The notes beneath the pieces are model-generated. The model was not told where the DNA came from, did no database searches, and saw only the letters and a list, made by a program, of their open reading frames with translations. A program made the position numbers and the translations under genes. A stretch of DNA of 17,431 nucleotides from Peptococcaceae bacterium (GTDB lineage: Bacteria; Bacillota; Desulfotomaculia; Desulfotomaculales; Desulfocucumaceae), in NCBI GenBank assembly GCA_013336365.1, contig JAAXTT010000019.1:1-17431 (forward strand), given 5' to 3'. Of the stretch, positions 7,353 through 14,274 are shown piece by piece (position 1 is the stretch's first letter; every line of letters starts with the position of its first letter).

Positions 7353-7395
7353 TAAACTAATATAATATATTGAAGCAATATATTATATTAGTTTA
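7353..7395. repeat. Perfect 20-bp inverted repeat in the hdrC/NAD(P)H-oxidoreductase divergent region
   Basis: Arms 7353-7372 and 7376-7395 are exact reverse complements separated by AAG. The arms are almost entirely A+T. No T-run follows on either strand, so it is not a standard terminator. It lies just upstream of a plus-strand TATAAT box (7417-7422) and overlaps where that promoter's -35 would be. This suggests an operator, a cruciform-forming site or a leader hairpin. The symmetry is seen directly; the role is inferred. Confidence 0.75.
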
Positions 7396-7422
7396 GGAAA
7401 ACTATCTGCCTTTTGATATAAT
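7392..7422 (+). promoter_or_regulatory. Putative promoter of the GltD-like fusion gene
   Basis: A perfect -10 box TATAAT sits at 7417-7422. The -35 region is poor: TTTAGG at 7392-7397 with a 19-base spacer is the best available. It also overlaps the end of the inverted repeat 7353-7395. A promoter with a weak -35 next to a symmetric site fits activator or repressor control, which is inference. Confidence 0.5.
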
Positions 7423-7474
7423 GTTTAGGATAATTGTTGTTGACTAAAAAGATTAATCATAGAAATAGGGGGGC

Positions 7475-9529
7475 ATGACTGTGTACCGGCAAGATATTTT
7501 ACCACCCTGCAGTAATGGATGTCCGGTCAATACTAATGTAAGTGGCTATTTGGATGCTATCACTGGTGGAGACTATATGGAAGCCTATAGACTATTGTCA
7601 GATAGAAATCCTTTCTCTACAGTGTGTGGTTGGGTTTGTCCTCATCCCTGTGAGGATAATTGCAGAAGAGGCACTGTTGATAAGCCACTCAGCATCAGAG
7701 CCCTAAAAAGGTTTGCCATTGAGGAGGCTACCGGAACTGCCTCAATAACCGATATATCAGAAGAGATTATATTAACTGATTTTGAGAAAAAGTCAGTTAA
7801 TAAGGATTTTCTTCTTACTCAAGGAGATGTAGCGATTATTGGCGGAGGACCCTCCGGTATGGCTGCTGCCCTTGATTTATCCAGGATGGGATATTCCGTT
7901 ACAGTATTGGAAAAGCAGCCTGAGGCGGGAGGACATTTTTATACCTCTCTTCCTTTATATAGGCTGCCTCGCAGAGTACTGAAGCAGGACATAAAAAAGA
8001 TATCGGAAAATGGGGTAAAAATAATATGCGGGGTGGAAGCAGGGAAGGATTTTACCATTGAAGAGCTACGCAGCAAGTATAAAGCTGTTGTAATTGCTGT
8101 TGGCTTACAGATAAGCAGAACCCTGCCTCTGGCAGGCTTTGATCATCCGGATGTACTTTTGGCACTTCCATTTCTTCAGGCTGCCAATTCAGGGGAGTCT
8201 ATTCCTTTGGGAAAAAGAGTTCTGGTAGTTGGCGGTGGTAATGTGGCTATGGATGTAGCCAGGACTGCTGTCCGACTTGGGGCTGAAAGAGTTGAATCTG
8301 TGTGCTTGGAAAGTCCTGAGGAAATGCCGGCCAACCCATGGGAGGTAGAAGAAGCGCATGAAGAGGGAGTTATTATTAGCTGTAGCTGGGGACCGGAAGA
8401 AATAGTAATAGAAAATAACAAAGTAACCGGACTAAGACTTAAAAAAGTAACCAGTGTCTTTGATTGTCAAGGACAGTTTTGTCCGACCTTTGATGATACT
8501 GTAAAACAGTTTCTTGAGGCTGACACTATAATTGTAGCAGTTGGACAGAGGGCAGACCTGGGCTTTATAGAAAACAGTGACATACCTTTGGATGAAAGAG
8601 GAAATTTAAGGCTTGATCGGAATACACTATCATCTCCTGTTTCAGGAATTTTTGTTTGTGGAGAAGTGGCTCAGGGTCCGGGTGCTGCCATTAGTGCTGT
8701 TGCTTCAGGACAAAAGGTAGCCGGATCGGTAGATAGTTATTTGAAAAGCGGTAAAGCCTTATATGAAAAGGAAGTGCTTCCGGTAATTAACTGCCTGCCG
8801 GAAGATATTGCCCAAAAGGTAAAGACAAGACAAAGACAAAATTATCAGGTAGCAGATTCAAAGGAAAGAAAAAAGAATTTTCTCCCCTTTGAAAAGAGTT
8901 TTCTCGAAAAAGAGGCCAGACTGGAATCTTCCAGGTGCATGCGTTGTGGTCTCGGAGCGCAGGTTATCGAAGAAAAATGCGTATCCTGTTTAACCTGTGC
9001 AAGACTTTGTCCTTATGGAATACCCAAGGTTGATGGCTTGGCTGTGATTAGTGTTGAGGAGTGTCAAGGCTGTGGCATCTGCGCATCAGCCTGTCCCGCC
9101 GGAGCTATTGATATGGTTGCAGGAATTTGCGGCCAAGGATGGATTGAGAAGGATGAGAAGGATCGGGATAATTCAGAGATAATATTCTATCTTTGTCGCT
9201 ACCTGATTGGCAAGGAAATAAATCCTGATTTTATGGGGGTCAGTATGGCAGGCTTGGACAACATAAGAATAAAAATATTGCCCAGTGCGGATTCCTTGGA
9301 GCAAAGGACTATTTTGAAGGATTTTGAAAACAATGTAAAAGGAATAGCCTTAGTTGCTTGCGAAGGTGAAGAGTGCCCTGCCGGTGGTAATATGTGCAGA
9401 GGTAATGAATTTAAGGAAGCTAAAAAAACAATTCAAGATATAGGCTTAAATCCAGAGATAATGCAATATATAAAGGCCGATAATAATGCCCTTAATAATT
9501 TGAGTGAATTTGTTAAGGGGCTTAAGTAA
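7475..9529 (+). CDS. GltD/NfnB-like NAD(P)H:acceptor flavoprotein fused to a double ferredoxin and a degenerate MvhD-like domain
   Basis: The 684 residues read as three modules. First is a GltD/NfnB-type unit: an N-terminal Cys region (C12, C16, C51, C55, C59, C63), the FAD motif GGGPSG at 123-128 and the NAD(P) motif GGGNVAMD near 252. Second is a ferredoxin region near 487-545 with CVSCLTCARLCP and CQGCGICASACP. Third is a tail of about 130 residues that aligns by eye with MvhD: IIFYLCRYLIGK against IIAFCCHYUAYS, LDNIRIKI, and VACEGEECPAGGN against VAGCMEGDCHFLKGN. The tail lacks the second Cys of the CC pair, the Sec/Cys position and the TCTG Cys. AGGGGGG (7467-7473) is one base from ATG 7475 but seven from GTG 7481, so GTG 7481 may be the real start. 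Divergent from hdrC, it could feed NAD(P)H electrons to the Hdr complex or compete with MvhD for HdrA. The general oxidoreductase class is sure; the partner is inferred. Confidence 0.88.
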   Translation: MTVYRQDILPPCSNGCPVNTNVSGYLDAITGGDYMEAYRLLSDRNPFSTVCGWVCPHPCEDNCRRGTVDKPLSIRALKRFAIEEATGTASITDISEEIILTDFEKKSVNKDFLLTQGDVAIIGGGPSGMAAALDLSRMGYSVTVLEKQPEAGGHFYTSLPLYRLPRRVLKQDIKKISENGVKIICGVEAGKDFTIEELRSKYKAVVIAVGLQISRTLPLAGFDHPDVLLALPFLQAANSGESIPLGKRVLVVGGGNVAMDVARTAVRLGAERVESVCLESPEEMPANPWEVEEAHEEGVIISCSWGPEEIVIENNKVTGLRLKKVTSVFDCQGQFCPTFDDTVKQFLEADTIIVAVGQRADLGFIENSDIPLDERGNLRLDRNTLSSPVSGIFVCGEVAQGPGAAISAVASGQKVAGSVDSYLKSGKALYEKEVLPVINCLPEDIAQKVKTRQRQNYQVADSKERKKNFLPFEKSFLEKEARLESSRCMRCGLGAQVIEEKCVSCLTCARLCPYGIPKVDGLAVISVEECQGCGICASACPAGAIDMVAGICGQGWIEKDEKDRDNSEIIFYLCRYLIGKEINPDFMGVSMAGLDNIRIKILPSADSLEQRTILKDFENNVKGIALVACEGEECPAGGNMCRGNEFKEAKKTIQDIGLNPEIMQYIKADNNALNNLSEFVKGLK

Positions 9530-9530
9530 T

Positions 9531-11225
9531 CTACATTTTTTGATTTATGGTATAGCCAACTATTTTATTTCTGCCTGATCTTTTTGCTGAATAAAGGGCT
9601 ATATCAGCAAAAGAAATAAGCTTTTCCAGTTCGATGGTGTCCTCCGGACAATTAACCACTCCCCCTGATATGGTTATTTTCAGGGGTGGTTGATTGTCCG
9701 GAAGCTTTATAGCAGTGCTTTCAATAATTCTGCGAATTCTATCTGCCAGTTCAAAAGCCTCTGCCTTAGGGGTATTGTGCATAAGAATGGAAAATTCCTC
9801 TCCTCCAAAGCGACAGGCTTTATCCTCTTCTCGTATATTTATTGAAATTATCCCGGCTATTTCTTTAAGCACCCGATCGCCAATCTGGTGACCGTAAGTA
9901 TCATTAACATTTTTAAAATGATCAATATCCATTATGGCTACCGAAAAGGTTCCACCTTGGGAGGTAGCCGTTGTTAGCTTATTCTTCATCAATTCCATAA
10001 AATGGGTTTTATTGTAAAGTCCGGTCATTCCATCCAAGGTTGCCAGTGCCCTGTTTCGCTGGAGCTCGTAAAAATTTGATATGGCAGAATTTAACTGTCC
10101 GGACATAGAATGAATAAGATAGATAGTATCCTTAGAGAGCTTATTTTGTTCCTTACTATAGAGATTTATCATGCCAATAAGCTTTCCCGAGTATATTACA
10201 GGGAAGGAATACATGGATTTTATCCCCGGTACAATCAGAAAGGGGTAAAGATCCGGCTTGTTCTTAACATCACCGTGGAGAAGGGGCACCATTTTTGAGT
10301 ATATATTTTTAATTATGGGATTATCTACGTAGGCCGGAGAAGCATTATATTTTTTCACCGCCTCATCAGGCATTCCATAGGAGGAAAGGACCATCAGCTG
10401 ACCATCCTTATTTGTCAAGAAAACCGCAGAGTATTCGGCATTTGCCATTGTAGCCGCAGAGCTTGCAATTACTTTGACTGTGCTGTCCAAGTCCTTTTGG
10501 GTTGCCAAATCTCTTGATATGTCATAGGCGGCTTGAACCTCTACCATTTTCTGCTGCGGAGTCACATCCTGAAAAATAACTACTGCGCCGGTAATAGATC
10601 CATTATTTCTTAATGGGCTGATACTGAAAAGGATCTCCTTAAATATGCCTCCAACCTTCAGTATGTTTCTTAGCCCCAGATGCTCTTTGCCGGAAAGGAT
10701 AACCTCCATGGTTTTATTGTAGAATTTATTTGAGAAAAAGTTGATAAGCGGCGAGCCTATTACTTTGCCGGAATCTAAGTCAGCTATTACCGAGGCTTCC
10801 TTGTTGAACATTTGGATAGTTGAATCATCGTTTATTATCATTATTCCCATTGGTATTGAATTGATAATATTTACATGATTGCCGGCAATATTAAGGTTGC
10901 CGGAAGTATTTTTGTTTTCATTGTCACAGTTGGAAGAAAATAAGGGCTTGACCTGATCAACAAAGGTAAGAATCGGCTTTAGCAAGCGATTGCTAAAGTA
11001 TGCAGCAACAGCCATAATTGCCAAGGTTATTGAGCCTAAACCCAAGGAAATTTTAAGGAAATAACTCTGGAGCCTTAAAATAGTTAATTCGCTTAAAGGC
11101 TGATTTATCATAGAGGACAACAAGGTAATAAACATTTTTTCAGTTTGGGGCAGGATATAAAAGATGACTGATCCCGAGGTTATTGTCAAACTGAAAAAAA
11201 TAATTGCGATAACTTTATAATTCAT
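9531..11225 (-). CDS. Membrane-bound PAS-GAF-GGDEF diguanylate cyclase
   Basis: The protein (564 residues) makes the second messenger cyclic di-GMP from GTP. It has two hydrophobic helices (about 4-26 and 57-77) that place it in the membrane with a short outer loop. A PAS domain (about 118-225), a GAF domain (about 228-385) and a C-terminal GGDEF domain (about 395-560) follow. The active-site loop is GGEEF at 474-478. An RxxD inhibitory site (R465-D468) precedes it at PleD-like spacing, so product feedback is expected. DGMTGLYNK and the DIDHFKNVND metal/substrate region are intact. ATG 11225 has GGAGG (11232-11236) six bases upstream. It follows murI by about 40 bases and probably shares its transcript. 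It ends one base from the stop of the convergent flavoprotein gene. The PAS and GAF ligands cannot be read from the sequence. Confidence 0.93.
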   Translation of the reverse strand: MNYKVIAIIFFSLTITSGSVIFYILPQTEKMFITLLSSMINQPLSELTILRLQSYFLKISLGLGSITLAIMAVAAYFSNRLLKPILTFVDQVKPLFSSNCDNENKNTSGNLNIAGNHVNIINSIPMGIMIINDDSTIQMFNKEASVIADLDSGKVIGSPLINFFSNKFYNKTMEVILSGKEHLGLRNILKVGGIFKEILFSISPLRNNGSITGAVVIFQDVTPQQKMVEVQAAYDISRDLATQKDLDSTVKVIASSAATMANAEYSAVFLTNKDGQLMVLSSYGMPDEAVKKYNASPAYVDNPIIKNIYSKMVPLLHGDVKNKPDLYPFLIVPGIKSMYSFPVIYSGKLIGMINLYSKEQNKLSKDTIYLIHSMSGQLNSAISNFYELQRNRALATLDGMTGLYNKTHFMELMKNKLTTATSQGGTFSVAIMDIDHFKNVNDTYGHQIGDRVLKEIAGIISINIREEDKACRFGGEEFSILMHNTPKAEAFELADRIRRIIESTAIKLPDNQPPLKITISGGVVNCPEDTIELEKLISFADIALYSAKRSGRNKIVGYTINQKM

Positions 11226-11266
11226 TCCATTCCTCCGGATATTTATTAAAGGATCTTCTTGTTTAA

Positions 11267-12061
11267 TTATAAGGGCAGATGTGTTATTTCAACATTGCTT
11301 TGCCAGAGTTTGTCAATAACTGTTTTTACCCCTTGGGGATTACCGCTGGTAAAGAAGCTTTCCTTACCCGGTGTCGATTTAGAGTTTTTTAAGTTGTTTA
11401 TTGATAATATTCTATTTATCTGCTTTGCGACTGCATGTCCTGTGTCGATAATATTAACATTCTCACCTAAGATATTTACAATAGCCTTCTTTAAAAAAGG
11501 ATAGTGGGTACAGCCGAGGACAAGGGTATCAATTTCCAGCTCCATCAACGGCGTCAGATATTTTTCCAATAGTTCGATTGTTTCGTAGCTGTCAGGTTCA
11601 CCCATTTCCACTAATTCTACCAATCCCGGACAGGGCTGAGTGTATAATTCCGAATCACTTTGAAATTTTTCTACCAAGGATGAAAAACGGTTGCCATTTA
11701 GAGTAATACTAGTTGCCAATACTCCAATCCTGCGATTTTTTGAAGCATTGGCAGCAGGTTTTATTGCCGGCTCCATGCCAATAATCGGGATAGAATATTT
11801 GTTGCGATATACTTCAAGACCTGCAACAGAAGACGTATTACAGGCGACAACAATTATTTTACAGCCCTGGTTTAAAAGGAAATCACAAATTTTAATCGAT
11901 CTTTCAATAATTTCCTCCGATGTTTTAATTCCGTAGGGACAATGAGCTGAATCAGCATAATAGATGAAATCTTCATTAGGCAGAATCAAGCGGCTTTCCT
12001 TTAAAACAGACAGACCACCAACTCCGGAGTCAAAAAAACCAATTGGTCTGGGATCCGGCAA
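11267..12061 (-). CDS. murI: Glutamate racemase
   Basis: MurI converts L- to D-glutamate in the cytoplasm for peptidoglycan synthesis. PIGFFDSGVGGLSVL contains the conserved Asp-Ser (Asp11). VVACNTSS carries the first catalytic Cys (Cys74), and VLGCTHYPFL the second Cys (Cys184) with its His. YADSAHCPYG is also characteristic. The frame extends up to TTG 12076, but that region holds the ribosome site GAGGTG (12069-12074). I therefore use TTG 12061, seven bases downstream, giving 264 residues, normal for the family. It is preceded by a small membrane-protein gene and followed by the diguanylate cyclase, all on the minus strand. Confidence 0.95.
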   Translation of the reverse strand: MPDPRPIGFFDSGVGGLSVLKESRLILPNEDFIYYADSAHCPYGIKTSEEIIERSIKICDFLLNQGCKIIVVACNTSSVAGLEVYRNKYSIPIIGMEPAIKPAANASKNRRIGVLATSITLNGNRFSSLVEKFQSDSELYTQPCPGLVELVEMGEPDSYETIELLEKYLTPLMELEIDTLVLGCTHYPFLKKAIVNILGENVNIIDTGHAVAKQINRILSINNLKNSKSTPGKESFFTSGNPQGVKTVIDKLWQSNVEITHLPL

Positions 12062-12120
12062 GTGATAACACCTCAATTGTTTAAATATTTTGGTCAGATA
12101 ATTAAAATAAATCAGGGAAG

Positions 12121-12285
12121 CTATTTTTTAAATTTATTAAAGACACCTACAGTTAAAATAGCGGTTATTGTGCCCAGTACTATGCCTGTAGTATTATTTT
12201 GCTCAAGTATGATTGTCCAAATATAGTATACGCCTACTGAAATTACAATGGTTAGTCCTTTTGACAGATATCTCCGTCCCACCAC
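12121..12285 (-). CDS. Small two-helix membrane protein, 54 residues
   Basis: This short minus-strand frame starts at GTG 12285 (or GTG 12282) and ends at TAG 12123-12121. GGAG (12291-12294) lies five bases upstream of the first GTG, and an in-frame stop directly upstream fixes the start region. The peptide has a basic N-terminus (VGRRYLSKG). A first hydrophobic helix follows (about 11-27, LTIVISVGVYYIWTIIL), then a polar turn EQNNTTG and a second helix (about 34-49). The end is lysine-rich, NKFKK. This is a plausible helical hairpin with both ends in the cytoplasm by the positive-inside rule. It sits between a good promoter and murI, 59 bases upstream of the racemase. I do not recognise the family. 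The coding call rests on start signals, hydrophobic pattern and location. Confidence 0.68.
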   Translation of the reverse strand: MVGRRYLSKGLTIVISVGVYYIWTIILEQNNTTGIVLGTITAILTVGVFNKFKK

Positions 12286-12343
12286 ATCAGCTCCAGCTAT
12301 ATTTTAATACAGAAGGAGGTATAAACAAACTTTCTCAGGAAAT

Positions 12344-12373
12344 ATTATACATCCTATTTGTTGATTATATCAA
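12344..12373 (-). promoter_or_regulatory. Sigma-A-type promoter for the small-membrane-protein/murI/diguanylate cyclase unit
   Basis: On the minus strand TTGATA (12373-12368, five of six) is followed by an 18-base spacer and a perfect TATAAT (12349-12344). Transcription would begin near 12337, leaving a leader of about 50 bases. The -35 lies in a short near-palindrome, TTGAT-TAT-ATCAA at 12361-12373, which could be an operator. For the divergent plus-strand gene I see no equally convincing promoter. Confidence 0.68.
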
Positions 12374-12425
12374 ACTTTTATAGATTTAGTCTTTTGATTA
12401 CATTGATTGCCAGAAAGGAATAATT

Positions 12426-12875
12426 ATGAAGATAATAATTGACGCTGATGCCACCCCCAGACGTGTTCTAGAGATATCTATCGAGATAGCAAAAAGCTAT
12501 AGTCTTGAATTATGGACTGTGGCCAGCTTTAATCATGTTATAGATTGGAGCAATCACATAACCGTGGGGGATGGCTCTCAGGAAACAGATCTTAAAATAA
12601 TGTCAATGGCCAGCAAAGGTGATTTAATAATAACCCAGGATTTTGGCCTGGCTGCTATGCTTCTGGGCAAGAAGGCAATGGCCATATCTCCGGCAGGCAG
12701 AATTTTTTATCCTGACACAATTGACAGCTTACTGGAGGAAAGGGAAATCAAGGCAAAATATCGCAGACAGGGGGGAAGAACATCAGGTCCTTCAAAAAGA
12801 AAGGAACAGGATAATATCTTATTTAAGAAAAATATTTGTCAAATTATAGATAATGCCTTACTTTCAAAAGAGTAG
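12426..12875 (+). CDS. yqxD: YaiI/YqxD family protein (UPF0178, DUF188)
   Basis: This 149-residue cytoplasmic protein belongs to a widespread family without an established function. It is recognised by the N-terminal MKIIIDADATPR, the central SKGDLIITQDFGLAAMLLGKKA and the C-terminal RRQGGRTSGPSKRKEQD. The acidic residues DAD, the later TQD and the overall arrangement recall PIN-like nuclease folds, so an RNA/DNA-related role has been suggested by fold, but this is not shown here. ATG 12426 follows GAAAGGA at 12413-12419. The next gene begins 40 bases downstream on the same strand. The length is normal and nothing appears broken. Confidence 0.9.
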   Translation: MKIIIDADATPRRVLEISIEIAKSYSLELWTVASFNHVIDWSNHITVGDGSQETDLKIMSMASKGDLIITQDFGLAAMLLGKKAMAISPAGRIFYPDTIDSLLEEREIKAKYRRQGGRTSGPSKRKEQDNILFKKNICQIIDNALLSKE

Positions 12876-12915
12876 TAAGTGCAAAAAACTGAAAATTATA
12901 TGAGGGGGCAGGATT

Positions 12916-13233
12916 ATGTTAATGACTACAACAAGCAATTTTGAGGGCAGGACTATCACAAGCTATCTTGGTATCGTTTATGGCGAAGCAATTATGGGTG
13001 CAAATATTGTCAGAGATATTTTCGCCAGTATTACCGATATTGTTGGAGGACGTTCCGGGGCTTACGAGGAAAAGCTTTCTCAGGCTAGGCAAATTGCCAT
13101 GGAGGAAATGACGAGCAAGGCAAGGAGCTTGGGTGCATCCGGAATTGTGGGAATAGATCTTGATTACCAGGTAATCAGAGAGGGGATGCTGATGGTTGCT
13201 GCCAGCGGTACTGCTGTGAAGATTGGCGATTAA
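12916..13233 (+). CDS. ybjQ: YbjQ family protein (UPF0145)
   Basis: This is a 105-residue homologue of YbjQ, a small family that forms ring-like oligomers and is sometimes labelled a heavy-metal-binding domain, with no settled function. Matching features are the start TTTSNFEGRTITSYLGIVYGEAIMGANIVRDIFASITDIVGGRSGAYE (quoted in part from the family pattern: EG-x-I, GEAIMGANI and GGRSGAYE), then the helix with AMEEMTSKARSLGASGIVGIDLDY. It contains no cysteine, so classical thiol metal binding is unlikely. ATG 12916 is preceded by GAGGGGG (12902-12908). ATG 12922 is a possible alternative start. The gene probably reads with the upstream yqxD-like gene. Confidence 0.92.
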   Translation: MLMTTTSNFEGRTITSYLGIVYGEAIMGANIVRDIFASITDIVGGRSGAYEEKLSQARQIAMEEMTSKARSLGASGIVGIDLDYQVIREGMLMVAASGTAVKIGD

Positions 13234-13324
13234 TATTTATTTTACCTTTTAATCAATATCGCGAAAGATTGGGTATACTGGATTACAGGGCTTAAAAAAG
13301 AATGCTTATGAAGATATTTGAAAC

Positions 13325-13353
13325 TGGACAAAGATTATCCACTACCCTAAAAT
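13325..13353 (+). promoter_or_regulatory. Sigma-A-type promoter of the DnaD-domain gene
   Basis: TGGACA (13325-13330, five of six) is separated by 17 bases from TAAAAT (13348-13353, five of six). Transcription would start near 13360, about 20 bases before the ATG. The -10 region overlaps TACCCTA (13343-13349), whose exact reverse complement TAGGGTA occurs at 13375-13381, directly before the start codon. This pair could be an operator, since the left arm lies mostly outside the transcript. Confidence 0.6.
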
Positions 13354-13381
13354 AGTAATACATCTAAGTGGGGGTAGGGTA

Positions 13382-14200
13382 ATGATCAGAAAAATACGCA
13401 ACACGGTTAAAAAATATCAGGAGGGCAATATACCTGCGGCCTATGGAGCTGATTTATGGCTGTCCGGGGCGACAAATGTGCCCAATCTGTTGCTAAAGTT
13501 TTATCGTGATATGAATCTTACTGATATTGAAGTGATGACCTTGATTCATATGTTCAGACTTTGCAATGAAGAAAAAAATCTGAAGCCGGATGGAGACACC
13601 TTGGCAGATTTTATGTCTGCCGGTAACGAAGAGATCAATAAAACAATCAAGTCTCTTTTTGATAAAAAAGTAATTGTAGAAACTCTTTTTTACGATAAAA
13701 CAGCTGATAGTATAGTACCGGGCTATGACTTTGAACCCTTGTTTGACAAGCTTTCTGATTGTTGGGCGTGCTTAAGGGCAAAGGAAAATGAAAAGGTATG
13801 CAGCAAGCTGGATAAATTGAAGGTCTTATCCGGTGACAAGGAAATATTGGCACAGTGTTATAGTATTTTTGAAATGGAATTTGGTCGTCCTCTGTCTCCT
13901 ATTGAAATAGAAAGGGTTTCTCGGTGGGTTGAAAACTATAAGCCTGATATTATCCAGGAGGCGTTAAGTAGAGCAGTTCTTATGGGTAAGAGAAATTTCA
14001 GATATATTGATACAATACTTTTAGACTGGAGCAAAAACAATTTAAACTCCATTGAAGCAATTGCGGAGAATGATCGGGATTATCAGAAAAAACGACCTGT
14101 AAGGCATACAAAGGATAAGCCCGGAGAAAGAACTGAAGGTAGAATTGACTCTGAAACTAACAAACGGGAAGAATATATCAAGAAAATATACTTAACCTGA
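13382..14200 (+). CDS. DnaD-domain replication/primosome-type protein
   Basis: DnaD proteins of low-G+C Gram-positives help load the replicative helicase at origins and restart sites. The N-terminal half (about 20-120) looks like the DnaD winged-helix domain: WLSGATNVPNLLLKFYRDMNLTDIEVMTLIHMFRL, quoted here only to mark residues 27-60. The second half (about 155-225) matches the DnaB_2/DnaD C-terminal domain, with FGRPLSPIEIERVSRWV and the terminal motif FRYIDTILLDW. A charged, probably disordered tail of about 45 residues follows. At 272 residues it is longer than Bacillus DnaD, and a phage-type DnaD-domain protein cannot be excluded, although no phage genes are nearby. The ribosome site is GGGGGTAGGG just before ATG 13382. 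It is followed by a terminator and so appears to be expressed alone. Confidence 0.88.
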   Translation: MIRKIRNTVKKYQEGNIPAAYGADLWLSGATNVPNLLLKFYRDMNLTDIEVMTLIHMFRLCNEEKNLKPDGDTLADFMSAGNEEINKTIKSLFDKKVIVETLFYDKTADSIVPGYDFEPLFDKLSDCWACLRAKENEKVCSKLDKLKVLSGDKEILAQCYSIFEMEFGRPLSPIEIERVSRWVENYKPDIIQEALSRAVLMGKRNFRYIDTILLDWSKNNLNSIEAIAENDRDYQKKRPVRHTKDKPGERTEGRIDSETNKREEYIKKIYLT

Positions 14201-14230
14201 CAGTCGGGACAAACCGGCTGTTATTTTTAA
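14198..14230 (+). terminator. Rho-independent terminator after the DnaD-domain gene
   Basis: Bases 14201-14207 (CAGTCGG) pair with 14214-14220 (CCGGCTG), with one G-U, around a six-base loop. An A-U pair can extend the stem. TTATTTTT follows at 14221-14228. It starts right at the TGA stop of the DnaD-domain gene and separates that gene from the cbi operon. Confidence 0.82.
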
Positions 14231-14274
14231 ATATGTAGATCATCTTTGATTTTCGATAACATGGACAGGAGTCA

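Noticed and set aside
12311..12320. AGAAGGAGGT, a near-perfect ribosome site on the plus strand
   Set aside because: No ATG, GTG or TTG follows at usable distance, and no open frame continues. It is probably chance within the divergent leader region.
14201..14274. Possible cobalamin riboswitch upstream of cbiD
   Set aside because: The gap is only 74 bases and most of it is a terminator hairpin. No B12-box-like core was seen.
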